A stretch of 64,000 nt of DNA from an uncultured cyanobacterium (GCA_903848645.1 CAINGU010000082.1:124001-188000); one strand, 5' to 3'. Shown: positions 29,568 to 39,740, numbered from the stretch's first letter. Translations and numbers: made by a program. Notes: generated from the sequence alone by a model not told the origin.

Positions 29568-32381
29568 TTAGGATTGCGCCTTATCTAAGCAAGCCCTCAA
29601 TTTTTCGGCAACAACTTGTACATGAGGTTCATCAAGGAAGGAAGTATGAGATCCAGGAATGTAATGGATATCTATTCCTCCCGTCACTAAATTACCCCAA
29701 CCGAATTGAGGATCATATCTTGTGAGAGCGTTTTCTCGACTTTCATCCTCAGTTCGTAAAAGCGTTATTTGACCGGGGTACACTTGGCAGGTATAGTCAT
29801 GGGCAGCTTGGATATTAATGTTCATAATTTCCCAGTGCTTGTCATCTTCCGGTAGATTTTGCCGTAGTTCTAAGTAACGCTTGTACTTATTCTTGACTTG
29901 AGTTGTACTCCATTGACTCCAACTGATGATTTTTTGCCAAAAATAGGTCAGCCCTCTATGGACAAAATTATCTAAATGTAAGAAAATTCGTTTGAGGAAT
30001 GGCGATCGCTCACTATAACCCGGCAGACAAGTATCCAGAATCACTAAAATTTGGACTTTCTCCCCTTGCTCACGCAGTTGCCGAGCCATCTCAAAAGCAA
30101 CTACACCACCAAAGGAATAACCACCTAAATAATAAGGTCCTTGGGGCTGAAGAGTTTGGATTTCTCGAATATAGTGCGATGCCATATCTTCAAGTCGCTG
30201 ATAGGGAGGGTGTTTTCCGTCTAAACCTTGCGGTTGTAATCCGTAAAATGGTTGTTCAGTGCCTAAATATAGTGCTAATTTTTGGAAACAGAGAATTTCA
30301 CCACCCAAACCATGAACACAAAAGAATGGTGGTTTAGAACCGTTAGGTTGAATTGCCACCAAAGATGACCAAGAACTTCTAGATTTGTCTGTTATTACCA
30401 CATCTTCTCTGGGATGAATAATCTCTGCCAGACTCTCAATAGTACCCGACTGAAAAAGGGTGGACAAAGGCAGGTTTTTGGCAAATATCTTCTCTATTTC
30501 CGAAAACAGGTCTACTGCCAACAGGGAATGGCCTCCTAGAGCAAAGAAATCATCGTGAATGCCAATAGGTTGAATACCTAAAACTTTTTCCCAAATCTGT
30601 GTTAACTGTTGTTCTATCTCATTGCGCGGTGGCACAAAGCTAGTTGCACAACCAAAATCAGATGTCTTTGGCACAGGCAAAGCCCGACGATCTATTTTAC
30701 CACTAGGATTTAATGGCATATTCTCTAAAAATATGTATGCAGCCGGAACCATATAATCAGGTAACTGCGTCTGCAAAAAGTTACGCAATATGGCTGCACC
30801 ACGCAGGCTATCAGCTTCACTGGGAATTTGTTCTGGTTTAGCAACAACATAAGCTACCAGTCGCTTCTCTCCAGGAATGTCCTCACGGGCAATAACAATT
30901 CCTTGTTGTAAACCTGGATGTTGATTGAGTACAACTTCAATTTCTCCCAATTCAATCCGAAAGCCCCGAATCTTCACTTGGTAGTCTATCCGACCCAGAA
31001 ACTCAATATTACCATCTGGTAAATAACGGGCTAAATCCCCAGTTTTATAAAGACGAGAAGAAGAGGTAGGGAAAAAATTTTCTTCTTTATTCTTTCTTCT
31101 TTCTCCTGGACTACTGACTCCTGACTCCTGACTCCTAGAAAAAAACGGGTTAGGAATAAACTTTTCTTCAGTCAGTTCAGGACGGTTAAGATAGCCTTGA
31201 GCTAGGCCAATACCGCCAATATGCAGTTCACCTGATTCACCAGTAGGTACAGGCTGCAAATTTTCATCTAATATATAAATTTCTGTACCAGCAATGGGGC
31301 GACCAATGGGAGCAGTTGTGTAATTTGTTTGGCGTTGACAAGTCCAAAAAGTTGCATCAATAGAAGCTTCTGTTGGCCCATAGCAATTATGTAGAACATG
31401 ATCTAAATTCAGCCGCGCAAAAAAACGCTCTATCAATTCCACTGGTAAAGCTTCACCACCACAGGTAATGTGCCGCAAACATTGACAGTTTGTAATTTCT
31501 TCTTCCTCCAGTAAAACACGTAGCAAGGAAGGAACGAGAGCAATAACGGTAATCTGTTCTTTGATGATCAGTTTTACAAGATAGCTGGTATCCTGATTGC
31601 CTCCAGGGCGTGCTAAAACTAATTTTGCCCCGAAACACAATGGCCAGAATATTTGCCACACTGAGGGGTCAAAACTAAAAGAAATGTTTTGTAAAACTTT
31701 GTCTGCTGTGGTTAATTCAAAAGTTTTTTGTCGCCAAAACAGTTGATTGTAAATTCCCCTATGAGGAATCATCACACCTTTGGGTTGTCCTGTAGAACCA
31801 GATGTGTAAATTACATAAATGAGGTGTTCAGATGTTGTTTTACAAACCGGGTTTTCTTGGCAATTTTGGGCAATTACTTCCCAGTCAGAATCTAAACAAA
31901 CTACTTGTCCTGAATGTGCTTGTAAACTCGTGACTAATTTTTCTTGAGTCAGTATTATTGGTGTTTGGGTGTCTGCTAAAATGAAGGCTAAACGCTCAGA
32001 TGGATATCCCGGATCTAAAGGTACATAAGCTGCTCCTGCTTTGAGAATTCCCAGCAGTCCCACTAGCATTTCTAGGGAGCGTTCTAAACAAATACCAATT
32101 AAATCTTGTGTTCCCACACCTAATGAAATTAGATAATGGGCTAACTGATTTGCTCGTTGGTTTAATTGTTGATAGGTAAGTTGTGTATTTTCAAATAAGA
32201 CAGCAATAGCATCAGGAGTTCGCTCTACCTGAATTTCAAATAGCTGATGAATACACAAATCTTGACCATGAATCTTTTCAATTTCATGGTACTGCTGTAG
32301 AAATTGACCACTCAGGAAATGAGTCAATTTATCTCTTTGAATTGCTTGCTCAAGCTCTAATTTTTTACTATTTATCTGCAT
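29568..32381 (-). CDS. NRPS-like enzyme: adenylation, carrier and thioesterase domains
   Basis: 937 residues, one module without a condensation domain. Adenylation domain about 40-565: A3 YTSGSTGQPKG (192-202), A5 NCYGPTEASID, A7 YKTGDLARY and A10 Lys in NPSGKIDRRAL. Carrier protein about 580-655 with phosphopantetheine Ser619 (LGGHSLLA). Thioesterase about 683-937 with nucleophile Ser756 (GGYSFGG). The selectivity pocket, aligned by eye to GrsA, reads roughly D-P-W-A-T-G-C-I-D, which I cannot assign to a substrate. About 27 residues (415-441) before A7 are translated from a heptamer repeat and seem inserted. The DUF6875 gene lies 10 bases upstream. The product is unknown. Confidence 0.93.
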   Translation of the reverse strand: MQINSKKLELEQAIQRDKLTHFLSGQFLQQYHEIEKIHGQDLCIHQLFEIQVERTPDAIAVLFENTQLTYQQLNQRANQLAHYLISLGVGTQDLIGICLERSLEMLVGLLGILKAGAAYVPLDPGYPSERLAFILADTQTPIILTQEKLVTSLQAHSGQVVCLDSDWEVIAQNCQENPVCKTTSEHLIYVIYTSGSTGQPKGVMIPHRGIYNQLFWRQKTFELTTADKVLQNISFSFDPSVWQIFWPLCFGAKLVLARPGGNQDTSYLVKLIIKEQITVIALVPSLLRVLLEEEEITNCQCLRHITCGGEALPVELIERFFARLNLDHVLHNCYGPTEASIDATFWTCQRQTNYTTAPIGRPIAGTEIYILDENLQPVPTGESGELHIGGIGLAQGYLNRPELTEEKFIPNPFFSRSQESGVSSPGERRKNKEENFFPTSSSRLYKTGDLARYLPDGNIEFLGRIDYQVKIRGFRIELGEIEVVLNQHPGLQQGIVIAREDIPGEKRLVAYVVAKPEQIPSEADSLRGAAILRNFLQTQLPDYMVPAAYIFLENMPLNPSGKIDRRALPVPKTSDFGCATSFVPPRNEIEQQLTQIWEKVLGIQPIGIHDDFFALGGHSLLAVDLFSEIEKIFAKNLPLSTLFQSGTIESLAEIIHPREDVVITDKSRSSWSSLVAIQPNGSKPPFFCVHGLGGEILCFQKLALYLGTEQPFYGLQPQGLDGKHPPYQRLEDMASHYIREIQTLQPQGPYYLGGYSFGGVVAFEMARQLREQGEKVQILVILDTCLPGYSERSPFLKRIFLHLDNFVHRGLTYFWQKIISWSQWSTTQVKNKYKRYLELRQNLPEDDKHWEIMNINIQAAHDYTCQVYPGQITLLRTEDESRENALTRYDPQFGWGNLVTGGIDIHYIPGSHTSFLDEPHVQVVAEKLRACLDKAQS

Positions 32382-32391
32382 CTTTTATCAA

Positions 32392-33069
32392 TTAATAATT
32401 AACTAAAATCTTTTGCTGTACTTCTGCTTTTGCTAAAGCCAAAGTTTCACAAATATTTTGCAACTTTGCTTCATCTTTAATCTGCCCACTAAAATATTTT
32501 AAGTAAGCTTCAAGGTATCTAATCCGTAAATGTGGATCATCTGGACTCTCAAGAAATGGCAGATCAAACTCACCCATGAAACGAATAGCCAATAAGGGAA
32601 TAGGACTACGAAGTGGACGGAAGTTTGGGTTATGTAGACCTGGACTTTGAGTTCGTTTATGAAATTCCCCAAGCATCAATCCTGATTCTACAAATAAAGG
32701 TTTAAGTTTTTGTTGAATACTGTCAATTATTGGAGTAGTATCTTCTATATGAACATCAGGAAAAATTAGTAAAAATGCTTTAGTTGTTGTTGCTTCTTTT
32801 TGGTTTTTAGCTGTTTCTAGAAATATATCACGGTAATTTTTTACAACTTTTTCTATCTGCTGTGATTCGTGATTTTTTGTCCTGATAACTGCCATTTCAA
32901 TATTATTAGATTTGAGAGCATGAGGCACATAAGGGCAAACTGGTCCGGGTCTTCCTAAATCTGGATGATGTCTTGATAAAAAACTTTTTACCCACTCCAT
33001 AACTTCAGTTAAGTAGGGAAGATCATGTTGTACTTGTTCGATATCAATAGGTGTGTATAGTTTCATCAT
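32392..33069 (-). CDS. DUF6875 protein, co-encoded with the NRPS-like enzyme
   Basis: 225-residue soluble protein. Conserved-looking segments are LGRPGPVCPYVPHAL near residue 40, a central LLIFPDV, GLMLGEFHKRTQSPGLHNP and PLRSPIPLLAIRFM. I assign it to DUF6875 from these motifs; members are often found beside NRPS or NRPS-like genes, but no enzymatic activity is established to my knowledge. It is transcribed just ahead of the NRPS-like gene (10-base gap), so a shared pathway is very likely. Start at 33069, or the next codon (also ATG). Confidence 0.78.
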   Translation of the reverse strand: MMKLYTPIDIEQVQHDLPYLTEVMEWVKSFLSRHHPDLGRPGPVCPYVPHALKSNNIEMAVIRTKNHESQQIEKVVKNYRDIFLETAKNQKEATTTKAFLLIFPDVHIEDTTPIIDSIQQKLKPLFVESGLMLGEFHKRTQSPGLHNPNFRPLRSPIPLLAIRFMGEFDLPFLESPDDPHLRIRYLEAYLKYFSGQIKDEAKLQNICETLALAKAEVQQKILVNY

Positions 33070-33889
33070 GTAAATAAAGATGAAGTAATTGTGTAATTAT
33101 TTATGCAGAATTAGCTCATGAATATATGTATTATGAAGATAATTGTCTTGATTCATGAGTTTTTATGTTAGGATTACGTATAGCTAATTGGCAATATTCT
33201 TATGCTTGAATTTCAGCGATTAAGAACCAATCACTATATTGTCTTATCAACCTACCTCTAAATTTTTACTAACCTTTAGATGCAGAATGTAGGTAAAAAA
33301 GATATTTCTTTTTGGTTGATGCTAGTAAAATATTCCTGAATTAATATTTTTGGATACGAATCTAAATTCTGAATTGAGCTTTGTTATATATACTGAAGAT
33401 ATTGCTCATGTCAGGAAAGAATTTGATTCGGATGATTTTGAAAACTCAAATAAAGACAGTTTCACAGATTCTTTTATGGTATAGCAACTGTCTTGTCTGT
33501 TGTTATAAAAGAATTAGTATCAATGTCTAAGTAAATTTCTATATCTTGATATAAAAGAGGATAATTTATCATAACTACAGCTTTTTCAGGTTTTACTTTA
33601 TTTAATTTAGATGATTTATCACAAATTAAAAATAAAGATTCCACAAAAAAGAACATCTATATTGTAAAGCTTTAGAAAATCTTTTGTTCTCAAAAGAAAA
33701 TACAATAGATTAGGATAATTTTATCTAATTTAGTATAAAATGTACTTTACAAATGATATTGAATTATGATAATCCAATATCATTGTCAATACTGATAGTC
33801 TCATGGAAAAAAAATCACATTTATAGTTTATTTGTAATCATTCAGCCGTCAGCTATCAGCACTTCAGCAAAAGAAAGAATTGATAAGTA
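33070..33889. other. 820-base AT-rich region with possible gene remnants
   Basis: No intact gene supported. The left part should carry the promoter of the DUF6875-NRPS pair. Around 33340-33483 the plus strand has an open stretch ending FTDSFMV and a stop at 33481-33483. A 60-codon minus-strand frame at 33474-33656 ends EIYLDIDTNSFITTDKTVAIP-like. Both look like decayed coding sequence but have no recognisable family or start signal. No repeats of note. Confidence 0.4.
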
Positions 33890-35353
33890 TTAAATATGCA
33901 ATAAATTAGCTAAGAATTGCGGTAATGGTAAGACAATCAACAATAACAAAGCCATTGACATTAATCCCAGAAAATCTCGTTTATTATCTAATTCTGTAAC
34001 ATCGTTTAAAGCAGGTTCATCAATTAAAGGAACGAATAATAAAATAATTGCCCAAAATAAAAATTCTTCTCTAATAAACGAAAGCATTAGTAATAATAAT
34101 CTGGAAATTTGACCAATGACAACAGCGGTACGTTGTCCAAACATAGCATGAACAATGTGACCACCATCTAGTTGTCCCACGGGCATCAAATTCAAAGCTG
34201 TAACAATTAATCCTAAAAAACCTGCAACCGCAACTGGATGTAAATCCAGGGCAGATTTGACAGTTAGTTCACTTCCCAACGCTAATTTTGAGAGTAAAGC
34301 GAATAAAATCGAATATTGGGGATTAAGTGCATTGGGGTTTAACATTCCGGTTTTTTCCGGTAAAGCTACTACTTGCGAATGAGCTAAACCCCAGAGTAAT
34401 AAAGGTATAGTCACAATGAATCCCGCTAAAGGTCCAGCAATACTCACATCAAATAAAGCTTTGCGGTGAGGCATAGGACTCCGTATTTTAATAAAAGCAC
34501 CAAATGTTCCTAGGAAAAAAGGTACAGGAATAAAATAAGGTAATGTAGAGCGAATTTTATAAAATCTGGCTGTTAAATAATGGCCTAGTTCATGCGTTCC
34601 TAAAATACTCATTAACCCTAAAGCATAAGGTAAACCCTGAAAAAATAATGTGAAATCTGATTCTAGTTGGGTAACTTGAAAACCTGCAATTCTCAATCCC
34701 ACAAAGGTAGTGGTAAATAAAGTTGCTACTAATAATAGCAATGCTAAAACTGGTTGAGTAATATTTTCGGAATCCCGTTGGTTATTTTGTTTAGCTGCTT
34801 GAGGATTGGGAACTAACACAAAAAAGGGTTTATCATTTATTCCTTCTTGAAATATTACTAAAAAGCGATCGCCAAATTGACTTTCAATATTAGTTTTAAT
34901 CTGCTGATAAGCAGCACTAGCCATAGTTCGCAACTGTCCCCGACAAATTACTGCTTGGGGACGATACTCAATATTTTGCACATAATATACAGACCAGGGA
35001 AAACAATTTCGCAGTTGGCTTTCTTCTGCTAAATCAATGGGACGGACTGGTGCTGTTTCTGTGGGAGGATTATTATTTGATTCTCCTTGATTTTGTGGAT
35101 TTACGGGTAATTGCCGTCCCCAATTGAACAATAACCAATATAACAATAAACAACCCGCTGATATCCAAAGAATTAGTGCTGATGGCGGAGTTTGTTTAAT
35201 ACCATATATCAGCGTCCAAGCAGTCAATATAAATGCCGGTGTCATTAAAACCAACCACAACAACCACACAGGGGTTCTTGTAGCCCGTGCAACACTGTGC
35301 TGCATCATTAAATAAGTCAATGACCCCAGAAGGAGGAGAAACCAAAATGCCAT
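33890..35353 (-). CDS. Site-2-type intramembrane metalloprotease (M50; EGY/Slr0643-like)
   Basis: 487-residue polytopic membrane protease. Zinc motif HELGH in GTHELGHYLTARFY, and the third-ligand motif LMPVGQLDGGHIVHAMFG, both inside hydrophobic helices. Two N-terminal helices and a soluble N-terminal domain (about 70-170) precede the core, as in cyanobacterial and plastid EGY-like proteases. Such enzymes cleave membrane-bound anti-sigma factors or thylakoid proteins. No partner is adjacent. The active-site residues are intact. Confidence 0.92.
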   Translation of the reverse strand: MAFWFLLLLGSLTYLMMQHSVARATRTPVWLLWLVLMTPAFILTAWTLIYGIKQTPPSALILWISAGCLLLYWLLFNWGRQLPVNPQNQGESNNNPPTETAPVRPIDLAEESQLRNCFPWSVYYVQNIEYRPQAVICRGQLRTMASAAYQQIKTNIESQFGDRFLVIFQEGINDKPFFVLVPNPQAAKQNNQRDSENITQPVLALLLLVATLFTTTFVGLRIAGFQVTQLESDFTLFFQGLPYALGLMSILGTHELGHYLTARFYKIRSTLPYFIPVPFFLGTFGAFIKIRSPMPHRKALFDVSIAGPLAGFIVTIPLLLWGLAHSQVVALPEKTGMLNPNALNPQYSILFALLSKLALGSELTVKSALDLHPVAVAGFLGLIVTALNLMPVGQLDGGHIVHAMFGQRTAVVIGQISRLLLLMLSFIREEFLFWAIILLFVPLIDEPALNDVTELDNKRDFLGLMSMALLLLIVLPLPQFLANLLHI

Positions 35354-35518
35354 ATTATTTTCACTATGTTTGATAGAATGCCTTATCTATAATTTCTGTT
35401 ACAGATTTTGATTACAAATAAGACTGCACACCTTAATTTTAAAATCACAGTTCACAGTCATGGTAAATACACTGTAACCTGATTGTTCACCACTCCTGCT
35501 GTTTTGGTTTTTTCATTT

Positions 35519-36235
35519 ATGTCTTCTTTTCCTCAACAGTCCAGTCATAAGACTAAACAACCACGTTCTATATTTGTTGAAGCAACATCAACTGAGGGAA
35601 ATCCTCCGATTTTGACACCCAAGAGTATTTTTGCTTTTCCACCTAATCGGGACACTTTAGGAGCAACATCTTACTTCATTGTCACAAATGAAGGGAATAT
35701 TCTCATAGATTGCCCAGCTTTAGAACAGATAAACCAGGATTTTCTGTCCTTGCATGGGGGAGTCCGGTGGTTTTTTATCAGTCATCGTGGTGCTATTGGT
35801 AAAGCCGCAGAATATCAGCAAATCTTAAATTGCGAAATTCTCATTCAAGAACAAGAGGCTTATTTATTGCCTGGTTCAACCGTCACCACTTTTACTGATG
35901 AGTTCACTCTCAATGCCACAACGCAAATAATTTGGACACCAGGCCATTCTCCAGGCTCTTCTTGTCTATACTATCGTGAATTTGACGGCGTGTTATTTTC
36001 GGGACGGCATTTACTTCCTAACCAGCACGGCGAACTTATGCCACTACGCACTTCTAAAACTTTTCATTGGCTACGACAACTTAAAAGCGTTAAATTATTG
36101 AGCGATCGCTTTACACCACACAGCTTAACTTATTTATGCCCCGGTGCTAATACAGGCTACCTCAGAGGTAAACTCTGTATAGATCAAGCTTACCAAAAAA
36201 TCACCAACTTGAATTTAGCAGCTTTACGGGAATAG
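35519..36235 (+). CDS. MBL-fold protein with degenerate metal-binding motif
   Basis: 238 residues from ATG 35519 (a TTG at 35483 would add 12). The metallo-beta-lactamase fold is visible: TSYFIVTNEGNILIDCP strands, the IIWTPGHSPGSSCLYY His motif and the VLFSGRHLL strand. However, the normal HxHxDH signature is replaced by ISHRGAIG, keeping only the first His, and the usual Asp in 'SGD' is Arg. Catalytic dinuclear metal binding is therefore doubtful. It may have lost hydrolase activity or use another chemistry. Divergent from the site-2 protease gene. Confidence 0.85.
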   Translation: MSSFPQQSSHKTKQPRSIFVEATSTEGNPPILTPKSIFAFPPNRDTLGATSYFIVTNEGNILIDCPALEQINQDFLSLHGGVRWFFISHRGAIGKAAEYQQILNCEILIQEQEAYLLPGSTVTTFTDEFTLNATTQIIWTPGHSPGSSCLYYREFDGVLFSGRHLLPNQHGELMPLRTSKTFHWLRQLKSVKLLSDRFTPHSLTYLCPGANTGYLRGKLCIDQAYQKITNLNLAALRE

Positions 36236-36459
36236 TTGACAGACAGGCAGCAGAAGAAAAGATTTGTCTGTCTTTATCTTGCCAATGACTAATGACAGCA
36301 TGAATGAAACCGAGATAGCTGTAATTTCCTACAAGATAATCTGGAAAATCGATCTTTTCAAGATTATTTGGTAGATTTTTGGTTATATCTCGGCTTAATA
36401 ACAATTTAGGTCAGATTAGGTCATTTTCTCTGATTGCTGATCAAGAAGCTGTTACCAGA

Positions 36460-36699
36460 TTAATCAGCAGTTGCTAATGCCTCCCAAGTAAGTTTGTCAA
36501 CAACTCCTGTCGCAGAAAACTTCCGGGAGAATTGTAAGTCTTTGATAGCATTTTCTGTTTCCTGCCCAAAAACTGCATCAGTCTTAATCTCCAAACCATG
36601 AAAGTTGTTTAAAAGCAATTGCACAATGTAAACAGGTTCACCCTGAGAACCTTTTCTTAGTGTGGGTAGTGAAGCTGTAGGTACAGTTACATTTGACAT
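36460..36699 (-). CDS. Peptidoglycan-binding domain protein (PG_binding_1)
   Basis: 79 residues consisting of a single peptidoglycan-binding domain: LRKGSQGEPVYIVQLLLNNF, then DAVFGQETENAIKDLQFSRKF and GVVDKLTWEAL, the usual three-helix pattern with the FGxxTxxAVxxFQ-like core. No signal peptide is obvious, so it may be cytoplasmic or exported by an unknown route. It follows the ctpA-type gene on the same strand, 58 bases after it, and may be co-transcribed. Confidence 0.87.
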   Translation of the reverse strand: MSNVTVPTASLPTLRKGSQGEPVYIVQLLLNNFHGLEIKTDAVFGQETENAIKDLQFSRKFSATGVVDKLTWEALATAD

Positions 36700-36757
36700 G
36701 AATTTACTCCCTCTTCGGTGTAGGATTTTACATCAATTTTGAAAATCATTTTATATC

Positions 36758-38005
36758 TTACTCTTCAATTGCTTTTTTACTCAAAACTTCTATAGCCGCC
36801 TGATATTGAGCATCTGCATTTGTACCGATTTGCTCACGATTGATTGATGGTTGAGGAATAATTTGATCTGGCTTAATTCCCAACTTATTAATATCTCGAT
36901 GGTTAGGAGTTTCATATTTAGCAATTGTCACCGCCAAACCAGAACCGTCGGATAATTCAAACAAAGATTGAATTAAGCCCTTACCAAAGGTAGTTTCCCC
37001 GATTAACTGGGCGCGATGATTATCTTGTAAAGCCCCTGCGAGAATTTCGCTGGCGCTGGCAGTTCCTTGATTGACTAGAATTACTAAAGGATCTTTTGTC
37101 AAGGCTGGACCAAAGGCTTCATACGTTCCCTGAATGCCTTGACGATTGGCAGTGTAAACGATTGTGCCAGAGTCTAACCATAAACGAGCCACTTCAATTC
37201 CCGCTTGTAAAAGTCCGCCCGGATTATTTCTTAAATCAAGAATATAGGCAGACGCGCCTTTTTTTTCTAAAATAGAAATAGCGTGTGCCAACTCAGTAAC
37301 AGCTTTGGCACTAAATTGACTCAGACGCAGATAGCCAATCTTGCTTCCTTGGGGGGATAATCGCAAGTCAGATATAACAGGATTAAGAGCAATGCGATCG
37401 CGTACTAAAATAACTTCTGTGTCTTTTTGTCCTTCTCGACCAATTAAGAGGGTGACAACGCTGCCAAGTGGTCCACGCATTCGCGCCGCAGCCTCATCAA
37501 GAGTTAGATTCTCTGTAGATAAGCCTTCAATCTTCAAAATGCGATCGCCTGTTTTTAAACCTGCTTTCTCGGCTGGAGAATCTTCAATAGGTGTAATTAC
37601 TTCCAAACCACCTGTTTGGGGATTGAGAGTAATTTGTAATCCCACACCAGTTAATTCTCCAGAAGTGCTAACTTGCAAGCTGCGATATTTCTCAGGTTCA
37701 AGAAAACGGGTAAAAGGATCATCCAGACTCTTGAGCATATCCTGAATTGTGGCATAAGCTGCTTCCTGGTTAGTGAAATGACTTTTCAGTGCCTTTTGTC
37801 GCACATCAAGCCAGCTTTGATGGTTAAAAGTCCCATCCAGATAAGAACGGTTAACAATTCGCCATACTTCATAAACTAGCTTCTGTTCTGGGGTTAAAGC
37901 CGAAGCTGGGGGAACATATCCTCCCAACACAAAACCAAAAAGCAATAGTAGTAAACATCCTAGCCGCCAAAACCGTTTGTGAATGAACCCTAATTTCAGT
38001 GCCAT
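36758..38005 (-). CDS. ctpA: C-terminal processing protease (S41)
   Basis: 415 residues. An N-terminal signal peptide (LGCLLLLLFGFVLGGY...ASA) targets the lumen or periplasm. A PDZ domain (about 110-190: TGVGLQITLNPQTGGLEVITP) is followed by the S41 core with the catalytic serine in NQGTASASEILAGAL and lysine in GETTFGKGLIQ. CtpA trims the C-terminus of photosystem II protein D1; paralogues CtpB/CtpC are similar, so the letter is tentative. Location beside petBD, also seen in other cyanobacteria as far as I recall, favours CtpA. Confidence 0.88.
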   Translation of the reverse strand: MALKLGFIHKRFWRLGCLLLLLFGFVLGGYVPPASALTPEQKLVYEVWRIVNRSYLDGTFNHQSWLDVRQKALKSHFTNQEAAYATIQDMLKSLDDPFTRFLEPEKYRSLQVSTSGELTGVGLQITLNPQTGGLEVITPIEDSPAEKAGLKTGDRILKIEGLSTENLTLDEAAARMRGPLGSVVTLLIGREGQKDTEVILVRDRIALNPVISDLRLSPQGSKIGYLRLSQFSAKAVTELAHAISILEKKGASAYILDLRNNPGGLLQAGIEVARLWLDSGTIVYTANRQGIQGTYEAFGPALTKDPLVILVNQGTASASEILAGALQDNHRAQLIGETTFGKGLIQSLFELSDGSGLAVTIAKYETPNHRDINKLGIKPDQIIPQPSINREQIGTNADAQYQAAIEVLSKKAIEE

Positions 38006-38398
38006 CTCAGACTCAAATTCCCTAAAACTTTCTGTAATGCTCAGTTGCTGATGAAATCTATCTCTCGACTATGTTACTTTTTTTATAGAAGAAGTGCATT
38101 CTTCTCATAAAGTTGCTAGTCCAACTTGATGAGATGTCCATTCTTCCTGATCAACGATAAAATCTTCTTTGGAGTCAACATTGTTAGTGTTGGCTGACAA
38201 AGACTAGAGACAGGAAGATCTCTGAAAAATAGGGTGAGTTACACCCAAATTAACGCTCGTGGACAAATAGAAGCCCATTCTTTTGGATGAAGCGAGAAGC
38301 GAACCCTCTAACTGAGGTTAGTTGAATAGTCAGCCATGACTAAGCTTCGCATCACAAAACTTATCAACCGCAATCTATTTTTAGGAACTTAGGATTGT
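38006..38398. other. Divergent region between ctpA and petB
   Basis: 393 bases without a gene, holding the divergent promoters for ctpA and petBD and a long petB leader. The only structure seen is a small hairpin GGGTG/CACCC at about 38232-38246. The petB ribosome-binding site is weak (GGAACTTAGGATTGT before ATG 38399). Confidence 0.5.
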
Positions 38399-39046
38399 AT
38401 GGCCAACGTTTATGACTGGTTTGAGGAACGCTTGGATCTCCAAGAGATTGCTGATGATATCACCACCAAATACGTTCCTCCCCACGTTAACATTTTCTAC
38501 TGTTTGGGTGGAATTACCCTAGTTTGCTTCTTGATTCAGTTCGCAACTGGATTTGCGATGACATTCTACTACAAACCCACCGTTGCCGAAGCTTTCTCCT
38601 CCGTAGAGTACATCATGAATGAAGTCAACTTCGGTTGGTTAATTCGCTCCATTCACCGCTGGTCAGCCAGTATGATGGTGCTAATGATGATTTTGCACAC
38701 CTTCCGAGTTTACCTCACAGGTGGATTCAAAAAGCCCCGCGAATTAACTTGGGTAAGTGGTGTAATCCTCGCAGTTATCACCGTTTCCTTCGGTGTAACA
38801 GGCTACTCTCTACCCTGGGATCAAGTTGGTTACTGGGCTGTAAAAATTGTGAGTGGTGTACCAGAAGCAATTCCCGTAGTCGGCGTTCTCATCTCCGATT
38901 TATTACGTGGTGGTTCTAGTGTTGGTCAAGCTACACTCACCCGCTACTATAGCGCCCACACCTTCGTTCTGCCTTGGTTAATTGCCGTCTTCATGTTGTT
39001 CCACTTCTTGATGATTCGCAAACAAGGTATTTCTGGACCTTTGTAA
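38399..39046 (+). CDS. petB: Cytochrome b6 (cytochrome b6f complex)
   Basis: 215 residues, the standard length. Four transmembrane helices carry the two pairs of heme-ligating histidines: [20 protein letters not shown] and, in the fourth helix region, [20 protein letters not shown]. Cys35 in NIFYCLGG is the residue that binds the extra heme c' covalently. [13 protein letters not shown] is the conserved loop. Forms the petBD operon with the next gene. Confidence 0.99.
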   Translation: MANVYDWFEERLDLQEIADDITTKYVPPHVNIFYCLGGITLVCFLIQFATGFAMTFYYKPTVAEAFSSVEYIMNEVNFGWLIRSIHRWSASMMVLMMILHTFRVYLTGGFKKPRELTWVSGVILAVITVSFGVTGYSLPWDQVGYWAVKIVSGVPEAIPVVGVLISDLLRGGSSVGQATLTRYYSAHTFVLPWLIAVFMLFHFLMIRKQGISGPL

Positions 39047-39230
39047 TTAAAGTTATTAGCAAACAGGCACAACTTGTCTTTCCAGATCATCGGAGTTTGT
39101 TTTAAACTGAGAGAAAATAACTTGTAAGTTGTAAACATCCACTACTATCGGAAACTTGAGCTAGTTGTTGTACTGCTGATAGTTTTCACCAATGCTTTAA
39201 CCTCACTTCAGCCGGAGAGCGCATTTAAAA

Positions 39231-39713
39231 ATGTCAACGCAAAAGAAACCGGATCTGAGCGATCCCAAATTAAGAGCTAAACTTGCCCAAGGCATGGGTC
39301 ACAACTACTATGGTGAACCCGCTTGGCCTAACGATTTGCTCTACATATTCCCAGTCGTAATTATGGGTTCTTTCGCCTGTATTGTGGCTCTAGCAACTCT
39401 AGATCCTGCTATGATCGGTGAACCAGCTAATCCTTTCGCTACTCCTTTGGAAATTTTGCCAGAGTGGTACTTATATCCTGTATTTCAAATTTTACGCTCA
39501 TTACCTAGTAAACTCTTAGGTGTGTTAGCAATGGCTGCTGTACCCTTGGGTCTGATTCTCGTTCCCTTTCTGGAAAACGTGAATAAGTTCCAAAACCCCT
39601 TCCGTCGTCCTGTAGCAACAACAGTATTTCTTTTTGGTACTCTTGTTACCCTGTGGCTTGGTATTGGTGCTGCACTCCCATTAGATAAATCCTTAACTTT
39701 AGGATTGTTCTAA
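39231..39713 (+). CDS. petD: Cytochrome b6f complex subunit IV
   Basis: 160 residues, full length. Starts with the charged [20 protein letters not shown]-like stroma-facing segment. The Qo-site motif [21 protein letters not shown] (PEWY) is present, and three transmembrane helices follow the pattern of the family. Lies 184 bases after petB. Ends just before a large inverted repeat. Confidence 0.99.
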   Translation: MSTQKKPDLSDPKLRAKLAQGMGHNYYGEPAWPNDLLYIFPVVIMGSFACIVALATLDPAMIGEPANPFATPLEILPEWYLYPVFQILRSLPSKLLGVLAMAAVPLGLILVPFLENVNKFQNPFRRPVATTVFLFGTLVTLWLGIGAALPLDKSLTLGLF

Positions 39714-39740
39714 GGTAGTTACAGTCAAAAATAAACTGGT

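Noticed and set aside
33474-33656. 60-codon minus-strand frame as a gene
   Set aside because: Reads somewhat like protein but has no start signal or known family; recorded only as a possible remnant in the intergenic entry.
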